In this document: one piece after another, positions 1 to 8,528 of the stretch
Layout of the letters: every line of letters begins with the position of its first letter
Numbering within the stretch: the stretch's first letter is position 1
NCBI GenBank assembly: GCA_963846915.1
Contig: CAWJXV010000004.1
Coordinates: 310,001-374,000, forward strand
Source: PALSA-612 sp963846915
Lineage (GTDB): Bacteria; Actinomycetota; Thermoleophilia; Gaiellales; Gaiellaceae
Length of the DNA stretch: 64,000 nucleotides
Reading direction: 5' to 3'
The notes under the pieces: model-generated
What the model was told of the DNA's origin: nothing
Database searches by the model: none
Seen by the model: only the letters and a program-made list of their open reading frames with translations
Translations under genes and position numbers: made by a program

Positions 1-323
1 GATCCTCGGCGGCCGACCACGGCCGAGACGACATGACTGTCCTGTCGCCCGAGCTCGTCCTGGTCTGCCCCGATCTCCGCGAACTCGCATTGCAACAACT
101 TCCCGAGGGTCGTCCGGATTGTCTCCGTCCGCGACTGCGACTCGTCGAGCCGTCCGAGGACGACGTCGTCATCGACGGGAACGCCCCCGAGGGACTCGAT
201 CCGCCGCTCGTCGTCTCGATACTCGCCTACGCGATTAACGAGTCGGTCAGTGTCGCGATCAAAGGTGCCGCGTTCGTCGCGGTGTTGTCTGCGCTCCTCC
301 TCCTCGCGGTGCAAATCTTTCAC
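1..323 (-). CDS. Hypothetical charged protein, partial at window edge
   Basis: An uninterrupted frame of 107 codons runs off the left end of the window. It would start at GTG 323, which shares its first G with the stop of the upstream MFS gene (TAGTG), a layout typical of coupled genes. The product is very hydrophilic, rich in Arg, Asp and Glu, and its first 20 residues look helical and coiled-coil-like. No family is recognised. Wobble positions are more G/C-rich in this frame than in the overlapping plus-strand frame at 33-326, which is why I prefer it. The segment is less GC-rich than its neighbours, so a foreign origin or chance frame is possible. Confidence 0.35.
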   Translation of the reverse strand, partial: MKDLHREEEERRQHRDERGTFDRDTDRLVNRVGEYRDDERRIESLGGVPVDDDVVLGRLDESQSRTETIRTTLGKLLQCEFAEIGADQDELGRQDSHVVSAVVGRRG

Positions 324-1474
324 TAGACGTCTGCTAGCTCGCGCGCACCGCCGCGGTGTCGCCGGAGGGCGAGCAGCGTCGCCACGCAGGCTCCGCTGAG
401 CAGGAGGAACGGCACGGCGTCGCTCGTCGCCTTGGCGATCGCGCCTCCGGCCGCCGAGCCGAGCGCCTGACCCGGCGCCCAGGCGAGGTTCATGAGCGCG
501 AACGCCCAGGCAAGATGGAGGTCGATCCGCTGGGCGGCGTCCGCGAGTACCGCCATCGCCGGTGCCCAGGAGAGGCCGAACGCAGCCGAGGCGAGAACGG
601 CGGCGACACCGAGCAGCCAGGCCTGGTTCGGCCAGGGAAGCACGGCGGCTCCGACCGCCGAAGCGGTGAGGCTGACCGAGACCGCCCGCCGCCGGCCCCG
701 GCGATCGGCAAGCCGCCCCGAGAACGGCGAGGCGACCGCCTCGACCGCCGCCGCGGTGACGAAGACGGCGCCGATCGCAACGGCGCCGACGCCGAGGTCC
801 GAGAGCCGCAGGGGTACGAGCACGACCGTCGTTCCGAAGAGGAGCGCGGGCAACGCGACCAGCCAGAGCCCGCCGAGCAGCGAGCGGTCGTGCGAGGCGC
901 GCCAGAGATCGGCGAGCGACTGCACGCGCCGCAGGGGCGGCTGTTCGGTTCCGACCGCGAAGGCGGCGACTCCGAGCGCGACCGCCGCAACGGCCGCGAA
1001 CGTGCTCCCGGTGCCGACGAGCGAGGCGATGCCGCCGAGCCCCGGGCCGAACAGCGCCCCGACGATCGCGATGCCGATCGTCTGTCCGATCAGGGCGCCG
1101 CTCCGATCGCTCGGTGCCACCGCGACGAGCCAGCTCAGCGCCGCCGTCCACGCGCAAGCGCTCCCGATCCCCTGGACGAAGCGGGCGGAGTCGAGCAGCA
1201 GGATCGATCCACCGAAGCCGAAGACGATCGACGTCGCCGCGACCGTGGCCAGCCCCACGACCGCCGTCGCCCTGACGCCGACCTTGACCGCCAAGAGCCC
1301 GCTCGGAATCGCCCCGACGAGCACGCCCGCCGGGTAGGCCGCGGCGAGGACGCCGACGCCTGCCTTGGAAAGCTCGAAGCGATGAGCGTAGTGCGGCAGC
1401 AGCGGCGTCAGCATCGCGAAGAACAGCGTGTCGACGAACACGATCGCGCTGGCCAGGAGGACGACTCGTCGCAC
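323..1474 (-). CDS. Major facilitator superfamily transporter
   Basis: A 383-residue integral membrane protein with about twelve hydrophobic segments, the usual size for an MFS carrier. The N-terminal half has the TM1-TM2 pattern of drug/sugar efflux carriers (FFAMLTPLLPHYAHRF), and the loop between TM8 and TM9 carries a clear motif A (GRLADRRGRRRAV). The substrate cannot be predicted; family members export drugs or metabolites by proton antiport. Translation starts at GTG 1474, with no Shine-Dalgarno but a TAGGGT hexamer six bases upstream, suggesting a leaderless mRNA. The gene is transcribed away from the acetyltransferase gene at 1587. Confidence 0.85.
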   Translation of the reverse strand: MRRVVLLASAIVFVDTLFFAMLTPLLPHYAHRFELSKAGVGVLAAAYPAGVLVGAIPSGLLAVKVGVRATAVVGLATVAATSIVFGFGGSILLLDSARFVQGIGSACAWTAALSWLVAVAPSDRSGALIGQTIGIAIVGALFGPGLGGIASLVGTGSTFAAVAAVALGVAAFAVGTEQPPLRRVQSLADLWRASHDRSLLGGLWLVALPALLFGTTVVLVPLRLSDLGVGAVAIGAVFVTAAAVEAVASPFSGRLADRRGRRRAVSVSLTASAVGAAVLPWPNQAWLLGVAAVLASAAFGLSWAPAMAVLADAAQRIDLHLAWAFALMNLAWAPGQALGSAAGGAIAKATSDAVPFLLLSGACVATLLALRRHRGGARELADV

Positions 1475-1480
1475 CGACCA

Positions 1481-1486
1481 ACCCTA
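1481..1486 (-). promoter_or_regulatory. Candidate -10 element of MFS gene
   Basis: TAGGGT on the minus strand, six bases from GTG 1474. It is one of a recurring set of TAnnnT hexamers close to start codons that lack ribosome binding sites. Confidence 0.4.
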
Positions 1487-1573
1487 GTCGGCTGCCGTTC
1501 GCCAGGGCGGTCGTCTGCCGCCGAGGGCATCCGCGCGGCGAAGGTGGAGGTGCTCGCAGCGCTGCGACACGCG

Positions 1574-1579
1574 TAGGCT
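1574..1579 (+). promoter_or_regulatory. Candidate -10 element of GNAT gene
   Basis: TAGGCT seven bases upstream of GTG 1587. Transcription would begin at or next to the start codon. Confidence 0.4.
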
Positions 1580-1586
1580 GAGGCGC

Positions 1587-2313
1587 GTGATCGTCGCCCC
1601 GTACACGGAGCGTCCCGACCTCGTGGCGCGGATCGGGGAGATCGAGGACGTCTGGGCCGAGTTCATCCACCATGCGGAGGCGAACCGCCACTGGCCGCGG
1701 CTCCGCGAGGAGTTCCCCGACTTCCAGCTGATCCTCTACGACGACGAGACGGACACGGTGCTCGGCCGCTGCCAGACGGTCCCCTTCCGCTGGAACGGCC
1801 GCCGGAACGACCTCCCCGACGGCGTCGAGGGCGTCATGCAGCAGGTGTTCGAGCAGGACCGAGGCGAGCCGAACACGCTGTCGGCCCTCGTCGCCATCGT
1901 CGATCCCCGCCACCAGGGGCGCCGGCTCAGTCCGCTGATCCTCGGAGCGATGCGCGACGTGGCCGGACGCTACGGGCTGCAGGCACTCGTCGCGCCGGTG
2001 CGACCGACGCTGAAGGCGCGCTACCCGCTGACGCCGTTCGAGCGGTACGTGAGCTGGCGCCGGCCCGACGGCGAGTTCTTCGACCCCTGGCTCCGCGTCC
2101 ACGAGCGGATGGGCGCCAAGATCCTCCAGATCTGCCCCGGCTCGCTCGTCGTCACCGGCACGGTGGCGGAGTGGGAGGAGTGGACGGGGATGGGCTTCCC
2201 CGAGAGCGGACAGTACGTCGTCGAGGGCGCCCTCGTCCCGGTCGAGATCGACCGCGAACGCGACATCGGGCCGCTACGTCGAGCCCAACCTCTGGATGAA
2301 GCACCCGGCCTGA
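1587..2313 (+). CDS. GNAT-family N-acetyltransferase (frame broken near 3' end)
   Basis: Residues 1-225 have the layout of a GNAT acetyltransferase: an acceptor-side helix region, then a acetyl-CoA-binding stretch (LVAIVDPRHQGRRLSPLIL) with the Q/RxxGxG/A-like loop, then C-terminal strands. The natural C-terminus (GRYVEPNLWMKHPA and stop) lies one base out of frame; deleting one base in the GGGCCGC run near 2271 joins it, giving about 241 residues. Without that correction the frame runs on through the next gene to make a false 496-residue protein. Acceptor substrate unknown. A probable leaderless start at GTG 1587. Confidence 0.75.
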
Positions 2314-2332
2314 CGTCCCGGGCCGACGGGAG

Positions 2333-2338
2333 TACACT
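2333..2338 (+). promoter_or_regulatory. Candidate -10 element of exported-protein gene
   Basis: TACACT seven bases before GTG 2346. It supports an independent gene here rather than a fusion with the upstream acetyltransferase. Confidence 0.4.
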
Positions 2339-2345
2339 CGGGCGT

Positions 2346-3077
2346 GTGCGAGCGCCTGCATCGGCCGTGCTTGTCGCCGTCGTCCTCGCCTGTGTCGCTG
2401 CCTCTGCCGGGGCCTCGCCCACGACGCGCATCGTCGGCGGCACGTCCGCGGAGCGCGCTCTCGTGCGCGGAATCCTGTCCGCCCTCGGCTCCTCGCAGCT
2501 CTCGAAGCTGCAGATCGTGTCCGCGGCCGGCGGCGTGAAGCTCCGGACGTCGCAGGGGGCGCCCCGGCCGGCATGGGAGGCCCTGGTCGTGGGTGGGACG
2601 TACCTCGAGCGCTCGGCCGCGTTGGGGCTGCCGTCGCTGCTCGAGGTCGACGCAGGATCGGCCGGATGGCCGAGCAGCAACGTGAGCGGAGCACAGCCGA
2701 AGCGTGCAACCGGCGCAAGCGTGACTGGAGCACGCGCCGCGATCCTCCGGGCGGCGACCACCGCGGGTGCACGTGTCGCCGAAGTGTCCGTCTCCAGGCC
2801 GTATGCCCTCGCAGTCGCCGTCAGGTTGAAGGTCGACGACGCTGCGCGGTTCATGCATCAGCGCCTCCGCGCGTTCGTGCTCAGCGTGCGGCCGCAGACG
2901 TCCCGGTACGAGGGGACGTATCTCGAGGTCGACGATGCGCAAGGGGTGGCATGGACGAGCGCAGAGGCTCGACTCGGCGGCGTGGAGTCCGTTCGCCCTG
3001 GCCTTCGCGGCTGTAACCCCTTCCCGCCTCCAGGCCCGGGCCCGCCCGGCGGCCCCGTTCCTCCCTGCCCGGCCTAA
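2346..3077 (+). CDS. Exported protein of unknown function
   Basis: A 243-residue protein starting at GTG 2346, seven bases after a TACACT hexamer. The first ~28 residues form a signal peptide (MRAPASAVLVAVVLACVAA, then ASAGAS as a likely cleavage region); the Cys after VVLA might also be a weak lipobox. The middle is rich in Ala, Val and Ser with alternating polarity; the C-terminus is a Pro/Gly tail between two Cys (CNPFPPPGPGPPGG...). I do not recognise the family. The frame is continuous with the upstream acetyltransferase frame only because of the frame break there; the signal peptide and its own promoter-like site show it is separate. Confidence 0.6.
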   Translation: MRAPASAVLVAVVLACVAASAGASPTTRIVGGTSAERALVRGILSALGSSQLSKLQIVSAAGGVKLRTSQGAPRPAWEALVVGGTYLERSAALGLPSLLEVDAGSAGWPSSNVSGAQPKRATGASVTGARAAILRAATTAGARVAEVSVSRPYALAVAVRLKVDDAARFMHQRLRAFVLSVRPQTSRYEGTYLEVDDAQGVAWTSAEARLGGVESVRPGLRGCNPFPPPGPGPPGGPVPPCPA

Positions 3078-3081
3078 CGGC

Positions 3082-3972
3082 CTAGGGTTCGACCCCTGCG
3101 AGCCGGGCGAGTACGTCGAACAGCACCGCAAAGTCCTTCTGCTCCAGCCCGAGCGCCCGCGCCGCAGTGAGGTACTCGTTCGCGACGGCCGTCGTCGGCA
3201 GCGGGACGTCGAGCTCGCGGCCCGCCTCGAGGGCGTAGACGAGGTCCTTCTGCATCATGTTGACGTCGAACCACGCCTCGTCCGGCTGCTCGAGGACGAA
3301 TGGCCCGCGGTACTTGACCATCGGCGAGGCAATCGCGCTCGTCGTCAGCACCTCGACCGCCCGCGCGCGGTCGATCCCGGCCTTCTCGGCGAGCAGCACT
3401 CCCTCGGAGAACGCGAGCATCTGGACGGCGAGGCTGAGGTTGTGCGCGATCTTGAGGAGCGCCGCCTGGCCGTTCGTGCCGACGTGCGTCACCTTCGGCC
3501 CGACGTCGCGGAGGATCGGCTCGACGCGCGCGAACGCCTCGTCGCTACCGCCGACCATCACCGAGAGCTGCCCCGCCTCGAGCGTCGCGACGCTCCCCGA
3601 CACCGGCGCGTCCAGCATCTCGGCCCCGAGCTCGCGGACTCGCTCCGCGACCCGCCGGCTGGCCGCGGGGCTGACGGTGCTCATGTCGACGTAGACCTTC
3701 CCGGGGCAGAGCCCGGCGAGGAGCCCGTCGTCGCCGTCGAGGACGGCGTCGACGGCGCCGACGTTCGTGACCATCGTGAAGACGACGTCCGAGCGCTCGG
3801 CGACCTCGCGTGGGGTGTCGCACCAGACGAGGCCGCGCTCTTCGAGCGGCGCCGCCTTCGACCGCGTGCGGTTCCAGCCGTGCACGTCGTGACCGGCGGC
3901 GAGCAGGCGGCCCGCGATGCCGCCGCCCATTACCCCGAGGCCGACGAAGCCGACGCTCGCCATGTCCCACAT
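3082..3972 (-). CDS. NAD(P)-dependent beta-hydroxyacid dehydrogenase (3-hydroxyisobutyrate dehydrogenase family)
   Basis: A 296-residue enzyme of the 6-phosphogluconate/3-hydroxyisobutyrate dehydrogenase family, oxidising a beta-hydroxy acid with NAD(P). Visible are the N-terminal Rossmann loop (VGFVGLGVMGGGIAGRLL), the substrate loop DAPVSGSVATLEAGQLSVMV, and the catalytic Lys in QAALLKIAHN. Start: ATG 3972 has a G-rich stretch ten bases upstream; ATG 3963 (MASVGFVG) is an alternative three codons in. It diverges from the M24 hydrolase gene, with 61 bp between start codons, so the two may share a control region for the catabolic island. Exact substrate unknown. Confidence 0.85.
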   Translation of the reverse strand: MWDMASVGFVGLGVMGGGIAGRLLAAGHDVHGWNRTRSKAAPLEERGLVWCDTPREVAERSDVVFTMVTNVGAVDAVLDGDDGLLAGLCPGKVYVDMSTVSPAASRRVAERVRELGAEMLDAPVSGSVATLEAGQLSVMVGGSDEAFARVEPILRDVGPKVTHVGTNGQAALLKIAHNLSLAVQMLAFSEGVLLAEKAGIDRARAVEVLTTSAIASPMVKYRGPFVLEQPDEAWFDVNMMQKDLVYALEAGRELDVPLPTTAVANEYLTAARALGLEQKDFAVLFDVLARLAGVEP

Positions 3973-4033
3973 GTTGACGCATCCCCCCAGGTTGTGCAGA
4001 ATCGCTGAACACTCGGACGAGCGGAGGACTGAG

Positions 4034-5372
4034 ATGACCATTGCGTCGCGGGGTGCGTCGATGGCGGTCGACTGGGAGCAGCGGGTCGATTTCAGCCGGC
4101 TTCGCGCGCATCGTCTCGAGCGTGCGAAGGCGATGCTCGGGGAGTCGGATCTGGGAGCGCTGCTGCTGTTCGACCCGAACAATCTCCGGTACGTGACGAG
4201 TACGGCGATCGGCACGTGGGAGCGTGACAAGAACATCCGGTTCTGCCTTGTTGTTCCGTGATGACGATCCCGTTCTGTGGGATTTCGGTTCGGCTGCCAG
4301 GCATCACCAGCTGTATTGCCCGTGGTTGCCGGAGACGAGCTGGCGCTCGTGGGTGCCGCCGATGCGCGGCGCGATGCCGGACTCGACCGGCGTGCCTGAC
4401 TCGCTCGCGGAACTGGTCTTCGGCGAGTTGCGGGAGCGGGGATTGGAAGGGGAGCCGCTGGGGATCGACGTTCCGGACATGACGACGCTTCTGGCGCTGC
4501 AGCGAAAGGGCATCCGGGCGGCCGACTCGCAGCCGGTGATGATGAAGGCGAGGCGGCTGAAGAGCGAGGACGAGCTGGCGCTGCTCGATCACGCGGCCGC
4601 GATCGTCGACGCGGTCTACGAGGAGATCTACCGCATGCTGCGGCCGGGGGTGACCGAGAACCAGGTCGTCGCGCAGGCGATGAGGATCCTGTTCGAGCTC
4701 GGCTCCGAGCACGTGGAGGCGATCAACGCGATCTCGGGTGATCGCTGCTATCCGCATCCGCATACGTTCTCCGACCGGCTCTTGCGCCCCGGCGACCAGG
4801 CGTTCTTCGACATCATCCACGCGTTCAACGGCTACCGGACGTGCTACTACCGCACGTTCAACGTCGGCTACGCGACCCCGGCGCAGCTCGACGCCTACAA
4901 GCGCTGCCGCGAGTGGCTGGACGCCGCGATCGAGCTCGTGCGGCCGGGCATGACGACGGACAGGATCGCGGAGGCCTGGCCGACCGCCGGAGACCTCGGC
5001 ATCGACAACGAGCGCGACGCGTTCGGGCTCCAGTTCGGGCACGGCATCGGCGTCGGCCTCTACGAACCACCGATGATCTCGCGCCTGCACTCCCTCGACT
5101 CCCCCGTCGAGCTCGAGGTCGGCATGGTCTTCGCCCTCGAAACCTACTGCCCCACCCCCGACCGCCGCTCCGCCGCCCGCATCGAAGAAGAGGTCGTCGT
5201 CACCCCCGACGGCCCACAGATCCTCACCCGCTTCCCCGCCGAAGAACTCCTCGTCTGCGGCAAAACCTACGTCCGCGGCGCCGACCTCGTCGAGGGCAAG
5301 CTCGTCGAGGGAAACGGGTCCGCGCAGCTCTTCACCGGCGCCGCGCCGCCGCCGCTCCCCACCGGGACGTGA
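4034..5372 (+). CDS. M24-family metallohydrolase (creatinase/aminopeptidase P fold), one frame break
   Basis: An N-terminal creatinase-like domain (residues 1-165) precedes the pita-bread M24 domain. A single extra base in TTCTGCC near 4244 splits the frame; removing it gives about 445 residues. Start ATG 4034 has CGGAGG six bases upstream. Aligning by eye to aminopeptidase P, the first ligand Asp (D259 in GDQAFFD), the His in FGHGIG (H336) and Glu369 and Glu384 are present, but the second Asp position is Cys270 (GYRTCYYRTF) and the His of the usual HE.P motif is Tyr343. It may therefore not be a peptidase; creatinase-like or lyase activities occur in this fold. Its stop overlaps the next start (GTGA). 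Confidence 0.75.
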
Positions 5373-6769
5373 ACGCGCGCACGCTGATCAAGGGCGGCAC
5401 CGTCGTCACGGTCGACCCGGCGATCGGCGACCTCCAGCAGGGAGACGTGCTGGTCGAGGACGGCGCGATCGTCGACGTCGCTCGCGCGATCGAGGCGACC
5501 GACGCCGAGGTGGTCGACGCGACCGACTGCCTCGTCCTGCCGGGCCTCGTCGACACGCACCGGCACACCTGGCAGGCGCTCTTCCGGAACATCGCCTCCG
5601 ACTGGACGCTCGCGCACTACTTCACCGGGCTGCACGGGACGCTGAGCGGGCTCTACCGCCCGGAGGACACCTACAGCGGCAACCTGATCGGGACGCTCGA
5701 GGCGCTCGACGTCGGGATCACGACGCTCCTCGACTGGTCGCACAACCTGAACACGCCGGAGCACACGGACGCCGCCGTCGACGCGGTCGTCGAGTCCGGA
5801 GCGCGCGTCGTCTTCGGCCACGGCGGCGGGCACCGGCACTGGCAGCCCGTCAGCTCGCTGCCGCACCCGGCCGACGACGTGCGCAGGCTGCGCGAGGGGC
5901 GCCTCTCCTCGGACGACGCGCTCGTCACACTCTGCCTGGCGCCGCGCGGCAACCAGTTCGCCACGATGGAGGTGACCGCCGACGACTGGGCGCTCGCCGA
6001 CGAGCTCGGCATCCGCATCAGCTGCCACTTCGGCGACGGCGAGTGGGGCAAGAACCGTCCGATCGCGCAGCTGGCCGAGCACGGGCTGCTCGGACCGACG
6101 ATGACGTTCGTGCACTGCAACACGCTCGCCGACGACGAGCTCCGGATGATGGCCGACGCCGGCTGCACCGCCTCGATCTCGCCGGACATCGAGCTGCAGA
6201 TGGGGCACGGCTGGCCCGCGACCGGGCGGCTGCTGGAAGCAGGCATCCGGCCCAGCCTCTCGATCGACGTCTGCTGCTCGAACGGCGGCCACATGTTCGG
6301 GACGATGCGCGCGACGATCGGCACCGAGCGCGGGTTCGACAACGAGCACGCCTGCGAGCGCGGCGAGGTCTCGGTCGCCGAGATGGAGCTCACCTGCCGC
6401 GACGTCCTCGAGTTCGCGACGATCGAAGGGCGCCCGCGCCTGCGGGCTCGACCACAAGATCGGCAGCCTGACGCCGGGCAAGCGCGCCGATGTGATCGTC
6501 GTCCGCGCCGACAGCTTCGGTATGACGCCGATGAACAACCCGGTCGGTGCCTTCGTCTACAACGCGCACCCGGGCCTCGTCGACACGATCCTCGTCGACG
6601 GCAAGGTCGTGAAGCGCGACGGCAAGCTCCTCGGCCTCGGACGCGGCGCGAGTCCGGCGGCTGGCGATCGAGTCGCGCGACGACATCATGCGCCGCGCGG
6701 ACGGCCACGCGCGGCGCGCGGATCGGCGGCGACTGGATTCCGCAGGCGTACGAGGCGGTCGAAGTCTAG
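5369..6769 (+). CDS. Metal-dependent amidohydrolase (cytosine/SAH-deaminase-like), three frame breaks
   Basis: Amidohydrolase-superfamily enzyme that hydrolyses or deaminates a small ring or amide substrate. It begins with the beta-sandwich strand LIKGGTVVTVDP, then the HxH metal pair (VDTHRHTWQALFR), ISCHFGDGEWG and FVHCNTLADD with the next His ligands, and the catalytic Asp region SIDVCCSNGG. After about residue 355 the frame is lost and regained by three single extra bases near 6429, 6639 and 6712; corrected, the tail reads GSLTPGKRADVIVV... to GGDWIPQAYEAVEV, total about 465 residues. GTG 5369 overlaps the M24 stop, so the two are translationally coupled. The substrate is not evident. Confidence 0.8.
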   Translation: MNARTLIKGGTVVTVDPAIGDLQQGDVLVEDGAIVDVARAIEATDAEVVDATDCLVLPGLVDTHRHTWQALFRNIASDWTLAHYFTGLHGTLSGLYRPEDTYSGNLIGTLEALDVGITTLLDWSHNLNTPEHTDAAVDAVVESGARVVFGHGGGHRHWQPVSSLPHPADDVRRLREGRLSSDDALVTLCLAPRGNQFATMEVTADDWALADELGIRISCHFGDGEWGKNRPIAQLAEHGLLGPTMTFVHCNTLADDELRMMADAGCTASISPDIELQMGHGWPATGRLLEAGIRPSLSIDVCCSNGGHMFGTMRATIGTERGFDNEHACERGEVSVAEMELTCRDVLEFATIEGRPRLRARPQDRQPDAGQARRCDRRPRRQLRYDADEQPGRCLRLQRAPGPRRHDPRRRQGREARRQAPRPRTRRESGGWRSSRATTSCAARTATRGARIGGDWIPQAYEAVEV

Positions 6770-7747
6770 GTGGCGGTCTCGGTGCGCAGGCCGGTCGCCG
6801 GCAGCGAGGACGTCGCCTTCTACCGGGCGCTCTATCGCCGGATGCTCCTGATCCGGCGCGTCGAGGATCTCGTCCAGACGCTGTTCCTGCGCGGCGAGGT
6901 GTACGGGACGACGCACCTCTACTCGGGCCAGGAGGCAGTCGCCGTCGGCTTCGCGAGCGCGCTCGAGGACGGCGACCGCGTCGCCTGCACCTACCGTGGC
7001 CACGGGCACGCCATGGCGCTCGGGCTCGAGCCGGAGCCCCTCGTCGCCGAGTTGCTCGGTCGCACGACCGGCGTCAACGGCGGCCGCGCGGGGTCGATGA
7101 ACATCGTCGACCGCGAGCACGGGCTGCTCGGCTGCTACGGCATCGTCGGCGGCTCGATCGCGGCAGCGACCGGGGCGGCGCTCGCGCTCAAGGGCACCGG
7201 CTCCGTGGCGGTCGCGTACTTCGGCGACGGCACGGCGAACCAGGCGTACTTCTTCGAGTGCCTGAACTTCGCCAAGGTGCTCACCCTCCCGCTCGTCTTC
7301 GTCTGCGAGAACAACGGCTACGGCGAGTACACGCCGATGGCGGACGTGACCGCGGGGACGATCATCGACCGGGCGAAGACGATGGAGATCCCGGCGACCG
7401 TCGTCGACGGCATGGACGTCTGGGCCACGCGTGCCGCGGCGCTGGAGGTGATCGCGCCCGTCCGCGCCGGCGAGGGCCCGACCTTCGTCGAGGCCCGCAC
7501 GTACCGGTTCGTCGGCCACTCCCGCAGCGATCCGGGCAAGTACCGGCCCGAGGGCGAGCTCGAGGAGTGGCAGGCGCGCGATCCGCTCGTGCTCGCGCGA
7601 GAGCGCCTCCAGAGCGAGCTCGGCGTCACCGACGACGAGCTGACGGCGGTCGCGGACGACGTCGAGCGTGAGCTCCAGGCGGTCGAGCAGTCCGCGCTCG
7701 CGGCGCCGTTCCCGGAGCCCGAGGACTTCCCGGAGTTCAAGAGCTGA
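6770..7747 (+). CDS. 2-oxo-acid dehydrogenase E1 component, alpha subunit
   Basis: The 325-residue alpha subunit of a thiamine-diphosphate E1 (pyruvate/acetoin/branched-chain 2-oxo-acid dehydrogenase). The ThDP/Mg motif is GDGTANQAYFFECLNFAKVL followed by VCENNGYGEYT; the phosphorylation-loop-like segment YRFVGHSRSDPGKYR is present. It starts at GTG 6770 directly after the amidohydrolase stop. Unusually, the beta subunit and E2 lie 6 kb downstream (13726-15870), beyond a regulator and a sugar-type ABC transporter, all on the same strand. The lipoamide dehydrogenase (E3) is not in the window. The 2-oxo acid cannot be named from sequence; acetoin-type and pyruvate-type subunits look alike here. 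Confidence 0.88.
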   Translation: MAVSVRRPVAGSEDVAFYRALYRRMLLIRRVEDLVQTLFLRGEVYGTTHLYSGQEAVAVGFASALEDGDRVACTYRGHGHAMALGLEPEPLVAELLGRTTGVNGGRAGSMNIVDREHGLLGCYGIVGGSIAAATGAALALKGTGSVAVAYFGDGTANQAYFFECLNFAKVLTLPLVFVCENNGYGEYTPMADVTAGTIIDRAKTMEIPATVVDGMDVWATRAAALEVIAPVRAGEGPTFVEARTYRFVGHSRSDPGKYRPEGELEEWQARDPLVLARERLQSELGVTDDELTAVADDVERELQAVEQSALAAPFPEPEDFPEFKS

Positions 7748-7756
7748 CAGCGCGCG

Positions 7757-7762
7757 TATCCT
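7757..7762 (+). promoter_or_regulatory. Candidate -10 element of XRE-cupin gene
   Basis: TATCCT seven bases before ATG 7770. No Shine-Dalgarno is seen, so a leaderless mRNA is likely. Confidence 0.4.
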
Positions 7763-7769
7763 CGGCACG

Positions 7770-8426
7770 ATGAGCTCGCGGGCACAGTCGGAAGAGGACG
7801 CGGGCAAGACGTCCGCGCGGGCGGAGGCGAAAGAGTCGACGTCGTCCGTCGGGGCACGGCTCCGGGAGCAGCGCGAGCAGCTCGGGCTCAGCCTGCGGGA
7901 GCTCGCGCGCCGGCTCGAGGTGTCGCCGAGCCTCGTCTCGCAGATCGAGACGGGGAAGATCCAGCCGTCCGTGCGGACGCTCTACGCGATCGTCAGCGAG
8001 CTCGGGCTGTCGCTGGACGAGATCTTCGTGCTCGGAGGAGCGAGCGGCGCGCAACCGTCCGCTCCCGGCCGGGCACCTCGCGCCGGCGCTCCGGTGCAAC
8101 GAGCAGCCGAGCGCCGCGCGATCGAGCTCGAGTCCGGCGTTCGCTGGGAGCGGCTCACCGCGTGGAACGACGAGGACATCGAGTTCATGGAGGCGGTCTA
8201 CGAGGTCGGCGGCGCGTCGAGCTCGGACGGCAAGCTCGTCCGCCACGCGGGCCGCGAGTTCGGCCTCGTCCTCAGCGGCACGCTGGGCGTCACCGTCGGC
8301 TTCGAGGAGCACGTGCTCTCCCCGGGCGACTCGATCTCGTTCGAGTCGACGATCCCGCACCGCCTTCACAACGACGGCGACGAGGCCGTGCGGGCGATCT
8401 GGGTCACGCTCGGCCGCTACCACTAG
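7770..8426 (+). CDS. XRE-family transcriptional regulator with C-terminal cupin sensor
   Basis: 218 residues. A polar Ser/Glu-rich N-terminal tail of about 25 residues leads into an HTH_3 domain (residues ~28-85: LREQREQLGLSLRELARRL, then VSPSLVSQIETGKIQPSVRT), a linker, and a cupin beta-barrel (residues ~140-218: GREFGLVLSGTLGVTV, LSPGDSISFESTIPHRLHN). This architecture binds a small ligand in the cupin and operator DNA with the HTH. Sitting between E1-alpha and the ABC transporter, it likely controls the catabolic island. An inverted repeat lies immediately downstream (8434-8482) and is a candidate operator. Confidence 0.85.
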   Translation: MSSRAQSEEDAGKTSARAEAKESTSSVGARLREQREQLGLSLRELARRLEVSPSLVSQIETGKIQPSVRTLYAIVSELGLSLDEIFVLGGASGAQPSAPGRAPRAGAPVQRAAERRAIELESGVRWERLTAWNDEDIEFMEAVYEVGGASSSDGKLVRHAGREFGLVLSGTLGVTVGFEEHVLSPGDSISFESTIPHRLHNDGDEAVRAIWVTLGRYH

Positions 8427-8433
8427 CCCCGCC

Positions 8434-8492
8434 ATACCGGTCTGCGGCGGCGTTCAGTATCGCTTGACAGCTAGACCGGTATTCCTTAACGT
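8434..8492 (+). promoter_or_regulatory. Inverted-repeat operator overlapping a promoter
   Basis: ATACCGGTCT (8434-8443) and its exact reverse complement AGACCGGTAT (8473-8482) are 29 bases apart; each contains the palindrome ACCGGT. Between them and overlapping the second arm is TTGACA (8464-8469), with a weak -10 TAACGT (8487-8492) after 17 bases. This would be a promoter for the SDR remnant and ABC genes, repressible by a dimer such as the adjacent XRE-cupin protein. Regulator assignment is inference. Confidence 0.5.
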
Positions 8493-8528
8493 CGCCGCTA
8501 CGTGTCGCGTCGGGCGACGGAGGAGAGC

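Noticed and set aside
33..326. Plus-strand frame of 97 codons with a C-terminal hydrophobic helix
   Set aside because: Wobble positions fit a gene less well than the opposite frame, and its end abuts the MFS stop by antisense symmetry only.
1587..3077. A 496-residue acetyltransferase-exported protein fusion
   Set aside because: The join arises from one extra base near 2271; each part has its own start or stop and the second has a signal peptide.
4241..4250. Programmed ribosomal frameshift in the M24 gene
   Set aside because: No slippery heptamer or downstream structure is evident, and many genes here show the same one-base insertion pattern.
4034..5372. DMSP lyase DddP
   Set aside because: The fold is right but the extra metal-binding Asp residues I associate with DddP are not seen, so a name would be a guess.
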